Origin: Legionella genomosp. 1 | GTDB lineage: Bacteria > Pseudomonadota > Gammaproteobacteria > Legionellales > Legionellaceae | Length of the DNA: 8,984 nt | Reading direction: 5' to 3' | NCBI GenBank assembly: GCA_945862275.1 | Contig: CAMAYA010000039.1 | Span: 1 to 8,984 of the forward strand | Shown here: one piece after another, positions 1 to 7,430 of the stretch | Layout of the letters: each line of letters starts with the position of its first letter | Position numbering within the stretch: position 1 is the stretch's first letter | The notes under the pieces: model-generated | The model's input: only the letters and a program-made list of their open reading frames with translations | Told to the model about the DNA's origin: nothing | The model's database searches: none | Program-made: the position numbers and the translations under genes

Positions 1-1432
1 GCTTCGGTGACAAACTCGCCGTTAAACCAAGCAGAAATCCATGATAAAAGGCTTCGGGTTCACGAGCCATATCATGGTGACTGGCCATAGCCATCAGGAT
101 ATCAGACAGTTGCTTTTCAAACAGATCAACACGACCGTCCAGCAAATCATTTAACAACTCATCATAACGAATCAAATGTTGGCTCTCACCTAACCAAGAA
201 CGCACAAGCCCTCGATACAAGGCTAAAATTTCCTGATTAGGAATCGTCAACTCACAGACGGGCTCTTCTGTGTTTTTTTCTCGTGAAATCAGTTTGAGAT
301 ACCCCGCCATAAACAACAAGCTCCAAACATTTGTTGGACTGCTTTTTAAATCAACAAAAACGATGGTTTCATTAATCGATACACGAATGGCTTGACCTGC
401 CAGTAATTGTTTCAAATCGCTTTTAAATGCCACGCCTGATGCCGCCAACAACTCACGAATCAACTCGTTCCCACTGGTATTAACCCAATACAAACCAAAC
501 GCCCCTTTATTATGAATACAATTAACAATAGACCATGGATTGTACAGTGTCACGGGACCAATTTGATAACCATTGTACCAATTTTTTACATCATCCAACG
601 ACACAGGTAATTCAGCCTTTTCAAATAGATGCCTCACCTCTATGTCAGTAAAACCAAAATAATCAGCATATTGTGGCCTTAGCAATGAATACACCCCAAT
701 ATTATTCAATCCTGAAAATATACTCTCTTTCGCTACGCGTAAAATACCAGTGATGAGTGCACGATTGAGATAAGGGTTCGTTTTTAAGGCTTCTCCCAAC
801 ACACTGCGCATGAGGTTGACCATTGGTTCATAATAATGATGTACATAAGCGGCATGAATAGGCGAATCATACTCATCAATCAACAGCCATGGCCGTTCAC
901 CGTGATGTAAAAAAAGGTAGTGGGTAAGATTTTTTAGAGCACATTTAATTTCATCTTCAGTTGCTTTTTTACCTAAAATGGCATTGAACGTATCCTTTTG
1001 AAAACCCGACAGTTTTCCACCATCTAATAAATAAAAATACTCATTATACAAATCAGCCATCAAGCCACAGAAACGTGCATAGGCTTGTTCATAGGTGTGA
1101 TCGCTCATGCCTTTTAACGTAATAAAAATAACAGGATATTTTCCTTGATGCACCGTATACGCCGCACCGGCTTGTGTTATTTTTAATCCTTCAAACAAAT
1201 GAGTTGTGTCCCGTCCATATACATTCGCCGCTAGATAATGGTGAAGCATGGACAAATTTAGCGTTTTACCAAAACGACGTGGCCGGGTAATTAGAAGAAC
1301 TTCATTCACATCATCCAATATATCTTGAATTAATAAGCTCTTATCAACAAAATAAAGTCCATTTTCAATAATTTTGCCAAAATTATCATAACCTATGGGA
1401 AGAATGAGTTTTGTATGTGTATGAGTCGTCAT
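1..1432 (-). CDS. AAA-ATPase-like / PD-(D/E)XK nuclease family protein, 3' end beyond window
   Basis: Translating from the ATG at 1432-1430 gives 477 codons with no stop before the left edge, so the C-terminus is missing. The N-terminal part has the signature of the AAA-ATPase-like family (PF09820 type): YFVDKSLLI at residues 28-36, then a Walker A-like RPRRFGKTLNLSM around residues 50-62 (K56, T57), and a Walker B-like LLIDEYDSP with D186-E187. A later WYNGYQIG...YNPWSI stretch is also typical. The visible end, FYHGFLLGLTASL, matches the start of the C-terminal PD-(D/E)XK nuclease-like domain (PF08011/DUF1703 type), whose catalytic residues lie outside the window. Such proteins are usually somewhat over 500 residues, so perhaps 50-100 residues are missing. 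Biological role is unknown; a nucleic-acid or defence-linked role is only inferred from the nuclease fold. It has its own promoter, looks separate from the polysaccharide operon and is more AT-rich than it. Confidence 0.85.
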   Translation of the reverse strand, partial: MTTHTHTKLILPIGYDNFGKIIENGLYFVDKSLLIQDILDDVNEVLLITRPRRFGKTLNLSMLHHYLAANVYGRDTTHLFEGLKITQAGAAYTVHQGKYPVIFITLKGMSDHTYEQAYARFCGLMADLYNEYFYLLDGGKLSGFQKDTFNAILGKKATEDEIKCALKNLTHYLFLHHGERPWLLIDEYDSPIHAAYVHHYYEPMVNLMRSVLGEALKTNPYLNRALITGILRVAKESIFSGLNNIGVYSLLRPQYADYFGFTDIEVRHLFEKAELPVSLDDVKNWYNGYQIGPVTLYNPWSIVNCIHNKGAFGLYWVNTSGNELIRELLAASGVAFKSDLKQLLAGQAIRVSINETIVFVDLKSSPTNVWSLLFMAGYLKLISREKNTEEPVCELTIPNQEILALYRGLVRSWLGESQHLIRYDELLNDLLDGRVDLFEKQLSDILMAMASHHDMAREPEAFYHGFLLGLTASLSPK

Positions 1433-1462
1433 GATACTTACTCAACTAAAACAATAACGCAA

Positions 1463-1490
1463 AGTATACCATAACCAAATCACAAGCAAT
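1463..1490 (-). promoter_or_regulatory. Probable extended -10 sigma-70 promoter for the AAA-ATPase-like gene
   Basis: On the minus strand there is a TATACT -10 box (1468-1463) preceded by TGG (1471-1469), giving an extended -10 (TGnTATACT). A weak -35, ATTGCT at 1490-1485, lies 16 nt upstream. A start near 1456 would leave a leader of about 24 nt before the ATG at 1432. The ribosome site is weak (GAGTAAG just upstream of the ATG). The call is by motif only. Confidence 0.5.
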
Positions 1491-1510
1491 ATCGGTGCAC
1501 AGTCAATCAC

Positions 1511-1672
1511 TTACATTACAACCCCTAATCTTTTAACCACACCACATACACGCGCCTCCAACGCCAAATCATTTCGCAGCTCTTGAGCAAAAGCATACAC
1601 CGCATAAGAGATCCCGCCGTAATGCTGTAGACCGAACATCTCCGCCAACTCCTGCAATTGACCTATGTCGAG
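1511..1672 (-). pseudogene. Remnant of a transposase C-terminus (DnaA/Trp-repressor-like helix-turn-helix tail)
   Basis: Minus-strand frame open between an in-frame TAA (1675-1673) and a TAA stop (1513-1511), 53 codons without a good start. It encodes LQELAEMFGLQHYGGISYAV followed by AFAQELRNDLALEARV and a basic tail KRLGVV. The pattern 'ELAEMFGL-HYGGIS-A', then a helix ending in NDLALEARV, resembles the DnaA-like helix-turn-helix tail found at the C-terminus of REP-associated/IS200-like Y1 transposases in gammaproteobacteria. The assignment is from memory of that pattern and is moderate. No HUH motif or catalytic tyrosine is present in the window, so the catalytic domain has been lost. It starts 29 nt past the stop of the ABC ATPase gene, so a past insertion or deletion here may have trimmed that gene's end. 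Confidence 0.45.
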
Positions 1673-1700
1673 TTACAACATCCCTGATCCATCATGAATG

Positions 1701-2498
1701 CTAGCTCAAAACAACAGCCGCTGCCGGATGACTTAAATCCTCAAATCGACCCGCCTCAACAACTCGCCCCTGCTCCATTCTGTAAACCCAGTCGCAATTG
1801 GCCACCGTAGACAACCGATGGGCCACAATCAATACGGTCTTATCACCCTGCAGCGCATTAATCGCCTCCATCACGCCCTTTTCAGTCGCCGTATCCAGCG
1901 CACTGGTGGCCTCATCGAGCACCAGAACGGCCGGGTCGTGATAAAGCGCGCGCGCAATGCCAATTCGTTGGCGCTGGCCACCTGACAGGCGTACACCGCG
2001 CTCGCCAACCAATGTATCCATCCCTTGCGAGAGACTTGAAACAAAGCCATCCAATTGAGCGGCTTTAAGCGCGCGTGCCACGGCCAGATCGTCAATCAAG
2101 TCATCTGAAAGCCCAAACGCCACATTGCGACGCAAACTATCATCGGTTAAAAAAATGGATTGAGGGACATATCCAATTTGATCCTGCCAACCGCGCAAAT
2201 TCGTTTGAACATCAATACCATCCACCATCACATGGCCATTTTCTGGCGTCAGCAAGCCTAAAATCACGTCCACCAACGTGCTTTTTCCAGCTCCACTGGT
2301 GCCGATAAATCCAACTGACGTGCCACGTGCAATCGTCATGGTCACCTCATTTAAAGCCAAAGACTCCGCATTTTTATATTGATACGCCACCCGTTTAAGC
2401 TGTATTTCGTAATGAAACGGCAACAAAGCGCACCGCTCCGGGAGGGCGGTACTATCCAACAATTGAATTTCATCATGCAAGGTATTGATAACAGGCAA
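1701..2498 (-). CDS. PglK-like ABC flippase, ATPase half (separated by an in-frame stop)
   Basis: Encodes a complete ABC nucleotide-binding domain: Walker A GTSGAGKST (residues 66-74), Q-loop Q113, signature LSGGQ (171-175), Walker B VLVLDE (191-196), D-loop SALD (199-202) and H-loop H227. It would power flipping of a lipid-linked oligosaccharide together with the membrane half encoded just upstream. The two halves are in the same reading frame (start positions differ by 975 nt) and are separated only by the TAA at 2516-2514, after which the frame reads NLRYGLPVINTL, the usual linker into the ATPase domain in this family. The start given is a TTG at 2498-2496 with no clear Shine-Dalgarno, so independent initiation is doubtful; termination-reinitiation over 15 nt is possible. 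The C-terminus, ending soon after GRFEDLSHP, looks a little short for the family. Every ATPase motif is intact, suggesting either a recent mutation or two cooperating polypeptides. Confidence 0.85.
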   Translation of the reverse strand: MPVINTLHDEIQLLDSTALPERCALLPFHYEIQLKRVAYQYKNAESLALNEVTMTIARGTSVGFIGTSGAGKSTLVDVILGLLTPENGHVMVDGIDVQTNLRGWQDQIGYVPQSIFLTDDSLRRNVAFGLSDDLIDDLAVARALKAAQLDGFVSSLSQGMDTLVGERGVRLSGGQRQRIGIARALYHDPAVLVLDEATSALDTATEKGVMEAINALQGDKTVLIVAHRLSTVANCDWVYRMEQGRVVEAGRFEDLSHPAAAVVLS

Positions 2499-2513
2499 GC
2501 CATACCGTAGATT

Positions 2514-3473
2514 TTAAAGCGCTCCTAAAATGCGATTGGCAGAGGGGGCTACCCGAAACGCGGCGGCCGCAAAAAGCCCAAGAATGGGCAGCAATGCATT
2601 GAGCTGAGTCCCCTGCCCCAGCATCACAAAAACCAACATGGCCAAGCCACCCACCGCCAATAATTCAATCCACAAACGCGGAAGGTCCGTTATCGTTTTT
2701 TGTCTTCGGCTGACTTCAGCACTGCCTTGGCTATGCAGATGATATGCCGTCAAAAAATCAAGCTCACGCCCCAGCAGCTTCACATCCTTTGCCCCACCCA
2801 GCCCCTGCTGTAAATGCTGAATGCGCATGCCTTCATGGTGTTGGCGCGAAAGACCTAACGACAACAAATAGGCTCGAATGCTCCGTTGAAAAATCCAACC
2901 GGCCAACCCCAACACGCTCACAACAATGATTGCACCAACCGGTTCCACAACCAACAACAGTACAACAATTCCAACAAGAACACATCCCTCCGTCAGCAAG
3001 GTCATTGCTGACTGAAGTGCTGTATTAATAAAAACATTGACTTCGTTGGTTACATTCAAAATGAGCTGTGCTGAATTACGCTGCAGATGAAAACTCCAGG
3101 GTTGGTGCAAATAGCCACTGAATAATCGAGACGACAATGCCGCTTGCAAATGAAACGTGAATTTATTTTGCTTCCAGAGCATAAAGACTAAGAACGACGT
3201 CTTTAAAACATATAAACCCAATAGAGCGAACATTCCCCCCATCACCATTTGGATTTGAGTTGGCTCACCCACCATGTGAAGAAAGGGCTTAAGGACGGCA
3301 TGGCGTTCAACTAAATCAGGCTGGGTCATCAATGCCAACACCGGTATAATTAAACCAATACCCAATGTTTCAAAGGCCATGCCAACCAACATCAGCATCA
3401 ACAACACCGGCAACTGCCGCCGCTCCTGAGATACCAGGATTTGACGGAATTTTTTATAAAGGGACATCGACAT
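2514..3473 (-). CDS. PglK-like ABC flippase, membrane half (stops at an in-frame TAA)
   Basis: 319 residues from ATG 3473-3471. Hydrophobic segments at about 22-48, 76-99, 157-176, 179-197, 268-288 and 294-306 give the six helices of an ABC exporter membrane domain. GIGLIIPVLALM (38-49) and GGAKDVKLLGRE (226-237, the coupling-helix region) are typical of the PglK/WlaB group, which flips undecaprenyl-diphosphate-linked oligosaccharides across the inner membrane; that substrate is inferred. The product ends RILGAL, where homologues run straight on into the linker and ATPase domain. Removing the single TAA would give one protein of about 590 residues, the usual size of a PglK-type half-transporter. 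The gene starts 20 nt after the epimerase gene, consistent with an operon. A second in-frame ATG two codons later is an equally good start. Confidence is high for family and lower for whether the gene still works. Confidence 0.85.
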   Translation of the reverse strand: MSMSLYKKFRQILVSQERRQLPVLLMLMLVGMAFETLGIGLIIPVLALMTQPDLVERHAVLKPFLHMVGEPTQIQMVMGGMFALLGLYVLKTSFLVFMLWKQNKFTFHLQAALSSRLFSGYLHQPWSFHLQRNSAQLILNVTNEVNVFINTALQSAMTLLTEGCVLVGIVVLLLVVEPVGAIIVVSVLGLAGWIFQRSIRAYLLSLGLSRQHHEGMRIQHLQQGLGGAKDVKLLGRELDFLTAYHLHSQGSAEVSRRQKTITDLPRLWIELLAVGGLAMLVFVMLGQGTQLNALLPILGLFAAAAFRVAPSANRILGAL

Positions 3474-3493
3474 CTCTAGGTTATTTCATGGAT

Positions 3494-4465
3494 TCACACC
3501 GCATCGCGGCAAAGATAAGCGTCAACGGTGGCACGCAAGGCATCATCCACCTTCGCCACCGGCTGCCAATTGAGCAATTCACGTGCTTTGCCAATATCTA
3601 CCTGCAACGACCCACACAACCGCTCAGCATACACACGCTTGCCCGCGAGTGCCGCCATTCGATGTAAAGCCCAAACAGGAATAGGCACCAGCACCATTTT
3701 TTTATCCAGCAAGCGCCTGAGTTTTCTCAGCAAGACCGTGGTCGATAAATCGTCGCCATCGCTCACCAAAAATACCTGATTGGCAGCACCCGGGTGCTCG
3801 ATACAGGTGATGACAAAATCGACTAAATTATCAATCGATACAAAGCTCCGTTGATTATGCACCATGCCTAAGGGGAGCGGGATCCCCTTTTGCAACCATT
3901 CCATCATGGTTTTAAAATTACCCTTCACACCCGGACCATACACCAGCACCGGGCGAATGATCACAACCTCCATGCCGGTTTCCTCAGCCAAAGCCAACAA
4001 ACCCTGCTCTGCTTCATATTTCGAGATGGAATAAGGGCACTGCGGTAGCGCCTCATCATCGGCATTAAACGGTTTACCATTTGGCGTTAACTCACCGTTG
4101 ACCTTAATGGAACTGAAATAAATAAAGCGTTTTACACCTTGATGTGCCGATTGCTGTGCTAAATTTAACGTGCCCATGACATTGGTTTCACGATAGGCCG
4201 CTAGGGGATCGTCTGCATGCTCTTCCATCACGTGAACGCGTGCTGCTGCGTGAATCACAACATCACAATGCTCAAGCACTACCTGCCAATTCGTATTTGC
4301 AGAAATGTCATCAATGGACGTTAATGTAACCCGCTGACAAAAATCACGTGAAGGCTTTTTTCTAATCGCCAGTCGCAACTGAGCATCCGTACGCGCTACT
4401 AAATCATCTATTAATTTTTGTCCAACAAACCCTGTCGCACCGGTCAATAATATATTCATCATCAT
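3494..4465 (-). CDS. NAD-dependent nucleotide-sugar epimerase/reductase (extended SDR, WbpV/GalE-like)
   Basis: 323-residue extended short-chain dehydrogenase/reductase, cytoplasmic. The NAD(P)-binding glycine motif GATGFVG is at residues 9-15, an HAAARVHV segment follows near 72, the catalytic serine region is FSSIKVNGE (117-125), and the YxxxK pair is Y145/K149 in PYSISKYEAE. IRPVLVYGPGVKGNF and RSFVSIDNLVDFV later on are the usual sugar-nucleotide binding blocks. The likely reaction is epimerisation or keto-reduction of a UDP-sugar; WbpV-like proteins reducing a 4-keto-6-deoxy HexNAc are the closest group I recall, but the exact substrate cannot be read from sequence. It starts with three consecutive ATGs; the third (4459-4457) has GGA five bases upstream and gives MNILLTG, so the true protein may be 321 residues. 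It lies 23 nt after the glycosyltransferase stop and 20 nt before the flippase. Confidence 0.88.
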   Translation of the reverse strand: MMMNILLTGATGFVGQKLIDDLVARTDAQLRLAIRKKPSRDFCQRVTLTSIDDISANTNWQVVLEHCDVVIHAAARVHVMEEHADDPLAAYRETNVMGTLNLAQQSAHQGVKRFIYFSSIKVNGELTPNGKPFNADDEALPQCPYSISKYEAEQGLLALAEETGMEVVIIRPVLVYGPGVKGNFKTMMEWLQKGIPLPLGMVHNQRSFVSIDNLVDFVITCIEHPGAANQVFLVSDGDDLSTTVLLRKLRRLLDKKMVLVPIPVWALHRMAALAGKRVYAERLCGSLQVDIGKARELLNWQPVAKVDDALRATVDAYLCRDAV

Positions 4466-4488
4466 CCATTGATAAGCGTTTAAAATCC

Positions 4489-5658
4489 TTATAGCAAAGA
4501 CAATATATCATTGGCCATTGCCCGCATGATATGGTCTCGAGCATATTTTCTGACAAAAAGATTGCGCTGCTGTGCTTCTAAGCGAAGCGTTTGAAATGCC
4601 GTTTCAGCAGCGACGCCATTGCAAGGAGGAAAGACCGCTGCATTCGGTATTTCAGTATTAATAAATTCAGCAGGATAGCCTGCAACGCCCGCCAAAATAG
4701 GCTTGCCTGTTGCAGCATATTCAAAAATTTTTGAGGGCAACACCTTGTGAAACGCATCGTAATCATTTAGGTGAAGAAATAGCACATCGGCTTGCTGGTA
4801 AGCTTTAATTAATTGCTCACGGCATACAGGAGGAAGCAATTCTACATTGTGACACTGAGCGGCCCGCAGTGCATCTTCTAACTGTTTTTTTCGGCCCCCG
4901 TCACCCATCAGGATAAACCGCGCCCGTCCCTCCAATCGCTTGGCTAATTCAGGGATAATCCAATGCAAGCCCTGGCCTTCCCCCATGTTTCCTGCATAAA
5001 GGATGGTGATGCCATTCGCCGATACCGCGCGATGTGTCTGCATCTGTGGCATCATAAACTCGGCATCAATCCCATTTGTAAAAAACCGTAATTGAGCCCG
5101 AGGATAGCGTGTTTGAATCTCCTCTTGAAATCCGTTTGAAACCAGATTGATGCGTTGAGCCTGGGTAAAGGCCCATTTTTCCAAACATGAGAATATCGGT
5201 TTGACACAAACCGCCGCCGCAGACGGCAGTACATCTTTGAGGGTATCCACAAACATATCTCGTATATCAAGATACAGCACCGCTCTTTTTCTTCGAGCAA
5301 TCCATGCGCCCAACGCTGCAGTCATTAAACGCGAAGACGTTGCAAAGACCAAATCATAATGCTTGTTCTTCGCAAACCGATGAACCTCCTTCGCAAAATG
5401 AGCAAACGCTTTTGCTTGGTCTATCATCCCACTGCAATGAGGCGGCAGCGCAATGCGGCGAATACTCACCCGCGGTTGTTGTTCCACCTCTGGCGCGCTG
5501 GCATTAAACGAAGCATAGCGATTAGGCAATGTTGTTAATACCTCTATTTCAATACTTGGATCGGCTACCCGTTTTAGCAGCTCAACCAAAGCGGTGCAAC
5601 GAAAAGATCCTGCACATAAATCAGGGGCATAATAAAACGATAAAATTAAAATTTTCAA
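4489..5658 (-). CDS. GT4 family glycosyltransferase, WbuB-like
   Basis: 389-residue GT-B fold glycosyltransferase with two Rossmann-like halves. The N-terminus KILILSFYYAPDLCAGSFR (2-20) is characteristic of the WbuB-like group found in O-antigen clusters, where the E. coli member adds an amino sugar (L-fucosamine). The C-terminal donor-binding half carries LYAGNMGEGQGL (220-231), MGDGG (251-255) and the conserved PSKIFEYAATGKPILAG (308-324) with E313, in the position of the second Glu of the GT4 EX7E motif. It would add one nucleotide-activated sugar to a lipid-linked acceptor at the cytoplasmic face of the inner membrane. The homologous start falls on a TTG at 5658-5656; no ATG fits, and there is no good Shine-Dalgarno. 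As the heparinase-like gene stops one base earlier (5660), initiation by translational coupling is likely. Donor sugar is unknown. Confidence 0.88.
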   Translation of the reverse strand: MKILILSFYYAPDLCAGSFRCTALVELLKRVADPSIEIEVLTTLPNRYASFNASAPEVEQQPRVSIRRIALPPHCSGMIDQAKAFAHFAKEVHRFAKNKHYDLVFATSSRLMTAALGAWIARRKRAVLYLDIRDMFVDTLKDVLPSAAAVCVKPIFSCLEKWAFTQAQRINLVSNGFQEEIQTRYPRAQLRFFTNGIDAEFMMPQMQTHRAVSANGITILYAGNMGEGQGLHWIIPELAKRLEGRARFILMGDGGRKKQLEDALRAAQCHNVELLPPVCREQLIKAYQQADVLFLHLNDYDAFHKVLPSKIFEYAATGKPILAGVAGYPAEFINTEIPNAAVFPPCNGVAAETAFQTLRLEAQQRNLFVRKYARDHIMRAMANDILSLL

Positions 5659-5659
5659 A

Positions 5660-7336
5660 TCAAATAGACCAATTAATGTGAGTAGCTAAATTATTCTCTT
5701 CAATGGATACCACCAAGCATCTATTTTCCACAGACAAACCGAAAGCAGGATACCAATGAGAAGGCTCTATGCGTATAGTAAGCGCCCCGTCAAATTGAAA
5801 TACGATATGTTGCCCTTCTGGCAAACAACAAACAACCCGATCGTTTTGACTATCCACAACACGAATATCAGGATGAAGATAAAACCGTGCCTCAGCATCA
5901 GACCAACGACCCGTCATCTCATCATATGCGATCATGCTCTTTTCTGAAAACACCCATTTTCGATGATGAGTCACGCGACCCGGCAAACGCAAATAACCAT
6001 CGTGTGCGCAACCAATGAAATCGCTACCCACTGATAAATCCCGTGGATATGCCCGCCGAGCGACTCGGAATCCGGCCCACACATCAGACGAGTTTGCACC
6101 ATCAATACACACTGTATTGTGTGCTGTTGTACTGCGCTGAAACTGTCTCAGCTCACCCTCACCATATTGTGAGGTGCCTGAGTTCACTATCACGCGCTGC
6201 CCATAAAGGCTCAGCTCAAAACTCAATGTATCCGCATGCGCATGACCGGGTTGATAATCTGGACCAACGTTTGCAACATCTAAAATAGCCTTTCCATTAT
6301 CTTTTAAATTAACAGCACAATACCCGCTGGCGTTCAAAAGACTCAACGATGTCAATTCATTGCTCTCTTTTAATAAATAGACGCCTAATTGTTCTGCATA
6401 AAGCAATAGATCTGCGAGCCTTGGGGCAATCCCAAATGCTGCATCATTAAAAAATGAAATATCGCCATCGGGATGCGTCATGCAGGAAAGCCAGCGCAAA
6501 CCACGCTCAATCACCGCCTGCCATTGCGCTTTTCTAGACAATAATAGAGGCTGATGGGATTGTTCCGCCAGATGAACCAAGTCACACATATCCCACAATA
6601 AGATGGCATGGTACATGGGAGACCGCTCAAAATGGCCCCCATCGGCAAAAAACTGCTCGTTGATTTCATGGTCAAGAATTTTGAGCCCTTTCTTTAACCA
6701 TCGTTCAGCAGGCTGACTTGATAAATAAGCCCCGACAAAGACCAGTGCCTTGCCATTGGCAAAAATATGATTCCCAAGAATATGGTGTTCAATTTGTTGC
6801 GTTAATGCATCTGCTTGTATTGCAAGGCTAGCCAGCCATTGCGGCTCAACTTTTTGTGTAGAAAACCATTTGACCCAGTTCACTAACCGTAAAGACAAAG
6901 GATATGGCTCCCAGCCATTCCCTGTATAAGCTGGATTATTGTCTAACCAGATCGCAATATAACGATTCAGCAGATCACGCCTTGCGTCAGCATTCACACA
7001 CATTAAATCATCAAAATAATGTATGTTATATAGCCATAATTTGGAGTGATGCGTTGAATTCCAAATGGTTACATCATCTAGCCGACCTGTTTCGCCATGA
7101 AATAAAAATGTGCCCGTATCAGAGAGGCATCCCTTCTCCCGCCAGCAGGAGAAGGTGGCGCACAGCAACGGATGAGGGAAGCCGCCTCCCGCAGCCACCC
7201 TACGGATACCTCTTCCTGCGGATGAGAGATGGGAGCGGCTGATTTGTTTACTGATGTAATACAGACGAAAAAAAATCTGTTTCAATTTTAAATGCTGGGT
7301 CGTATGAATAAACCGCGCCAACTGCTCCCATTTCAT
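5660..7336 (-). CDS. Heparinase II/III family protein with an in-frame repeat insertion
   Basis: 558 residues from ATG 7336-7334. After a short N-terminal part come LWLYNIHYFDDL (100-111), GWEPYPLSLRLVNW (141-154) and NHIFANGKALVF (189-200) of the alpha/alpha-toroid domain, then DGGHFERSPMYH (232-243). The beta-sandwich domain has GHAHADTLSFEL (364-375) and RSTTAHNTVCIDG (401-413). These are the conserved blocks of heparinase/alginate-lyase-like proteins (PF16889/PF07940 type) that act on uronic-acid polysaccharides, here presumably the cluster's own polymer. No signal peptide is obvious. Residues 33-71 come from a GC-rich palindromic repeat (described separately) between the N-terminal helix (...FFRLYYIS) and the TGTFLFHGE segment; the reading frame is preserved. 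The ATG overlaps the stop of a 31-codon frame (ATGA), and the gene stops one base before the glycosyltransferase, so it is embedded in an operon. Activity is untested. Confidence 0.85.
   Translation of the reverse strand: MKWEQLARFIHTTQHLKLKQIFFRLYYISKQISRSHLSSAGRGIRRVAAGGGFPHPLLCATFSCWREKGCLSDTGTFLFHGETGRLDDVTIWNSTHHSKLWLYNIHYFDDLMCVNADARRDLLNRYIAIWLDNNPAYTGNGWEPYPLSLRLVNWVKWFSTQKVEPQWLASLAIQADALTQQIEHHILGNHIFANGKALVFVGAYLSSQPAERWLKKGLKILDHEINEQFFADGGHFERSPMYHAILLWDMCDLVHLAEQSHQPLLLSRKAQWQAVIERGLRWLSCMTHPDGDISFFNDAAFGIAPRLADLLLYAEQLGVYLLKESNELTSLSLLNASGYCAVNLKDNGKAILDVANVGPDYQPGHAHADTLSFELSLYGQRVIVNSGTSQYGEGELRQFQRSTTAHNTVCIDGANSSDVWAGFRVARRAYPRDLSVGSDFIGCAHDGYLRLPGRVTHHRKWVFSEKSMIAYDEMTGRWSDAEARFYLHPDIRVVDSQNDRVVCCLPEGQHIVFQFDGALTIRIEPSHWYPAFGLSVENRCLVVSIEENNLATHINWSI
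7126..7239. repeat. GC-rich palindromic repeat element inserted inside the heparinase-like coding sequence
   Basis: About 114 bp (38 codons) with several inverted repeats. A perfect 8-bp pair CCTTCTCC (7132-7139)/GGAGAAGG (7148-7155) encloses an 8-nt loop. GGCATCCCT (7126-7134) pairs with AGGGAAGCC (7175-7183), one mismatch. GCCGCCTCCC (7181-7190) pairs with GGGAGCGGC (7231-7239), one bulged base. GGATGAGGG (7170-7178) and GGATGAGAG (7220-7228) form an imperfect direct repeat 50 bp apart. GC is about 65% (72 of 110 bases, 7131-7240) against 28% in 7241-7300 and 33% in 7021-7080. The style (CCCTTCTCCCGCCAGC...GGAGAAGG...GGATGAGGG) resembles short dispersed repeats common in proteobacterial intergenic regions. 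No clear target duplication is visible and the exact ends are uncertain. Confidence 0.7.
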
Positions 7337-7428
7337 GCTTTATTCCAAAGCCATTGTGCAGCAATTAGAGCAGGACATTGAGCAATGAATGTGTTTTCAT
7401 TGACAAGATCATGTAGTGTTTTCTGCAC
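7333..7428 (-). CDS. Possible 31-residue coupled small ORF (unknown function)
   Basis: Minus-strand frame from GTG (7428-7426) to TGA (7335-7333). A strong Shine-Dalgarno AAGGA (7438-7434) lies five bases before the GTG, inside the last codons of hepT, and the frame begins only two bases after the hepT stop. Its TGA overlaps the ATG of the heparinase-like gene as ATGA, the normal arrangement of translational coupling. The product begins MQKTLHDLVNEN and ends with a hydrophobic, tryptophan-containing PALIAAQWLWNKA. I do not recognise it. It could be a real micro-gene, a leader that couples heparinase translation to the toxin-antitoxin transcript, or the leftover C-terminus of a gene that stood before the heparinase-like gene. 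The signals at both ends argue against pure chance, but at this length coding is unproven. Confidence 0.4.
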   Translation of the reverse strand: MQKTLHDLVNENTFIAQCPALIAAQWLWNKA

Positions 7429-7430
7429 GA

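Noticed and set aside
1433..1700. Search for tRNA, CRISPR repeats or a strong terminator in the longest gap
   Set aside because: Only the transposase-like remnant and the promoter were found; no cloverleaf, regular repeats or hairpin with T-run are visible.
2514..2516. Reassigned stop codon (TAA read as an amino acid)
   Set aside because: Other genes in the window end normally at TAA, TGA and TAG, so code reassignment is not supported by this single site.
3365..3667. Plus-strand open frame of 100 codons across the flippase/epimerase junction
   Set aside because: Antisense to two well-supported genes, low-complexity product, no promoter or ribosome site seen.
7132..7155. Hairpin CCTTCTCC/GGAGAAGG considered as a terminator
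   Set aside because: It is inside a coding sequence, has no T-run on either strand and is part of a larger palindromic repeat.
6904..7242. Plus-strand open frame of 112 codons opposite the heparinase-like gene
   Set aside because: It lies fully antisense to a gene with strong family motifs; its product has no recognisable features and no ribosome site. It is open partly because of the GC-rich repeat.
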